Source: a virus | Reading direction: 5' to 3' (one strand) | DNA: 23,649 nt | Virus record (IMG/VR): IMGVR_UViG_3300017771_000109 | Coordinates: 1 to 23,649 of that record | Shown: positions 22,135 through 23,649 of the stretch, one piece after another | How the letters are laid out: each line of letters opens with the position of its first letter | Position numbering within the stretch: the stretch's first letter is position 1 | Notes under the pieces: model-generated | Databases searched by the model: none | What the model saw: the letters and a program-made list of their open reading frames with translations, nothing else | What the model was told of the DNA's origin: nothing | Translations under genes and position numbers: made by a program

Positions 22135-22142
22135 TCACAACA

Positions 22143-22670
22143 TTACGTTGTAGTGTTACTTTCCCAGTATTGGTATCTCCATGTACATTCAAAAGTCTCT
22201 AACGCACTTACTGGATCATAGTTCAAATCAACTGTACCTATTGTTAAAGGAAATAATCCTCTAAATGTGTACGATTTGATTGTATTACCATTTCTATCTA
22301 AGTGGTCGATAAATGCGTCCACTTGATAATCAGTAGGGTTGTTTAAACCTTCGTTGTCACTATGGTTGTTAATACCATTTGACCATCTTTCAATAGCATT
22401 TCTGATATCAAAAGAAGTATCGTTGATAATAGTTGTACTCCAAGTTTGGAATGTTCTATCACCAGCCATATGTATTGGTCTACCTCTAAAGTTTACAGTT
22501 AATTCTCCTAACTCAGAACTTGGAAGTTGAGTAGCAGAACATAAGAACGACATGTTCTCAGTTTCGCCACCAACAGCAGCAAAACCAGGGAAAGGCATTG
22601 TAACCTTAAACTGATTTTGTCTAGCTCCGCCGCCTTTAAGTTTGGAGATAAAGTCTGATACGTTTGCCAT
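22143..22670 (-). CDS. 19: gp19 tail tube protein
   Basis: The subunit of the inner tail tube; 175 aa (T4: 163). It begins with ANVSDFISKLKGGGARQNQFKV, typical of gp19, and ends with FECTWRYQYWES. The fold shares the hexameric tail-tube barrel with gp3. AGAGG precedes the ATG, and the gene follows the sheath gene by 14 bases, so the two are cotranscribed. Confidence 0.93.
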   Translation of the reverse strand: MANVSDFISKLKGGGARQNQFKVTMPFPGFAAVGGETENMSFLCSATQLPSSELGELTVNFRGRPIHMAGDRTFQTWSTTIINDTSFDIRNAIERWSNGINNHSDNEGLNNPTDYQVDAFIDHLDRNGNTIKSYTFRGLFPLTIGTVDLNYDPVSALETFECTWRYQYWESNTTT

Positions 22671-22684
22671 TTTTTATTTCCTCT

Positions 22685-23649
22685 CTATGCGCCTGCTACT
22701 TCAGAAAAGGCAACGCCTGTTCTTGTAGCTACGAAGTTAAGTTTGATGAAGTTAATAGAACGATTTGGTTTGACAAATATGTCTGCAACAAATTCGTTTC
22801 TATCTATAACTGCACTTACATTGTTTGTTTCATCACACACTACTTTAAAGTCTGTGATACCACGTCTACCTTGTACGTCTCTAAGGAATGGTTCTATCAA
22901 GTTTCTGAAATTCGCTCTTGTAAATTCATCATTGAACTCAAAGAGTTGGAATTTAGCAGCAGTTGATATTGCCTTTTCCATAGTTATGAACAATCTTCTA
23001 ACATTTATTCTGTCAAAAGCACTAGGTTTCGCTTGAGCTGTCTTATCACCAAACAATACAGTACCTTGTCCTGGGAATGTTACCACAGGATTTACTCTTG
23101 CTTTGTATAAGTCGTCTCTTTGCGCTTGGTTAGGATCAAAGGCAAGTTTAACTGCACCTCTAATCTGACCTCTTGTAAACCCAGCCGGTGAGAACCAACT
23201 ATCAGCAACTGCGTCTGTTCTAGCACAAAGTCCAGCAATGTCACCGTTTAATGGAACATATCTATATACGCCGTTGTATTTGTCGTACATGTATTTGTAT
23301 CCACTATCAATAACTGCATATGAACTTGAAGCAAGACCGTCTGCAAAAGCTTTAACATTAACAGTTTGTGCAATAGGATCGCTTACGTTTACAACGTCTG
23401 CTCTAGCAGGCGAAATAAATGCTACACAATCTTTTCTTGCTTCAACTATGTCAATAACTTTAGTTGCTTTGGTATCTCCAGTTGCGTCAGCACCTGTATG
23501 TGAAGGACCAGTCATAAGTAAGTTAACGTCAACGCTTGCACTATCAGCAAATTTATCATAACCTAATGCTAATTCACCGTTAGTTGGTGCGTTATCGTCT
23601 GTACCACCTGTAAGACTAGAACTAAAGACTGTTATGCCTTGAGTACCAG
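22685..23649 (-). CDS. 18: gp18 contractile tail sheath (C-terminal part)
   Basis: The frame stays open to the window edge, so the N-terminus is missing; the methionine at 23515 is internal. The conserved C-terminal sheath domain is clear: YVPLNGDIAGLCARTD, SPAGFTRGQIRGAVKLAF, INVRRLFITMEKAI, FEFNDEFTRANFRN, LRDVQGRRGITDF. In T4 gp18 is 659 aa and contracts to drive the tube through the envelope. The visible 321 residues are roughly half. Confidence 0.96.
   Translation of the reverse strand, partial: GTQGITVFSSSLTGGTDDNAPTNGELALGYDKFADSASVDVNLLMTGPSHTGADATGDTKATKVIDIVEARKDCVAFISPARADVVNVSDPIAQTVNVKAFADGLASSSYAVIDSGYKYMYDKYNGVYRYVPLNGDIAGLCARTDAVADSWFSPAGFTRGQIRGAVKLAFDPNQAQRDDLYKARVNPVVTFPGQGTVLFGDKTAQAKPSAFDRINVRRLFITMEKAISTAAKFQLFEFNDEFTRANFRNLIEPFLRDVQGRRGITDFKVVCDETNNVSAVIDRNEFVADIFVKPNRSINFIKLNFVATRTGVAFSEVAGA

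Noticed and set aside
23515-23515. Methionine at 23515 as the start of the sheath gene
   Set aside because: The same frame continues open to 23649 with sheath-like sequence, so the gene is cut by the window edge and this Met is internal.

Overview
This window is a block of a T4-like myovirus genome. Every credible gene lies on the minus strand, so transcription runs from high to low coordinates. Read that way, the order is gp18, gp19, gp20, gp67/68-like proteins, gp21, gp22, gp23, gp3, uvsY, uvsW, gp55, gp47, gp46. This is the arrangement typical of marine T4-like phages (cyanophages and pelagiphages) rather than of T4 itself. The DNA is very AT-rich and carries cobS/cobT-like, tryptophan-halogenase and 2OG-oxygenase genes. 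That suits a marine host, perhaps a Pelagibacter- or cyanobacterium-type bacterium, but the host is an inference.

Region 1 (about 23649-16028, late structural module): tail sheath (cut by the window edge), tail tube, portal, two small prohead-core proteins, two paralogous beta-rich proteins of unknown role, prohead protease, scaffold and major capsid protein. NATAAATA late-promoter octamers precede gp20, gp21 and gp22. A strong intrinsic terminator closes the module just after gp23.

Region 2 (15952-11766): a small membrane protein, gp3 (tail completion), then a tightly coupled recombination operon: a 36-aa membrane micro-protein, uvsY, a GT42/DUF115-like gene, uvsW and a small Sm-like protein. 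A sigma70-type promoter with a palindrome over its -35 box drives it.

Region 3 (11765-5093): an intergenic region with two opposed sigma70-type promoters, then a six-gene operon in which five neighbouring pairs overlap by 4-20 bases: gp55 late sigma factor, flavin-dependent tryptophan halogenase, gp47, a 2OG-Fe(II) oxygenase, gp46 and a GT-B glycosyltransferase. The metabolic or modifying enzymes sit inside the replication/recombination genes, even between the two subunits of the gp46/gp47 nuclease.

Region 4 (5115-1): three long genes, a DUF4338/DruA-like protein, a CobT-like VWA protein with a metallopeptidase-type HEVGH motif, and a CobS-like MoxR AAA+ ATPase. Each has its own near-identical promoter (TTGACw-N17-TAGGAT) carrying a 13-bp palindrome whose arms co-vary between copies. 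They look like a small regulon and are the best candidate here for an undescribed system.

No tRNA, rRNA, CRISPR array or insertion sequence was seen. No plus-strand gene is supported, although a perfect consensus promoter points in the plus direction at 11695-11723.
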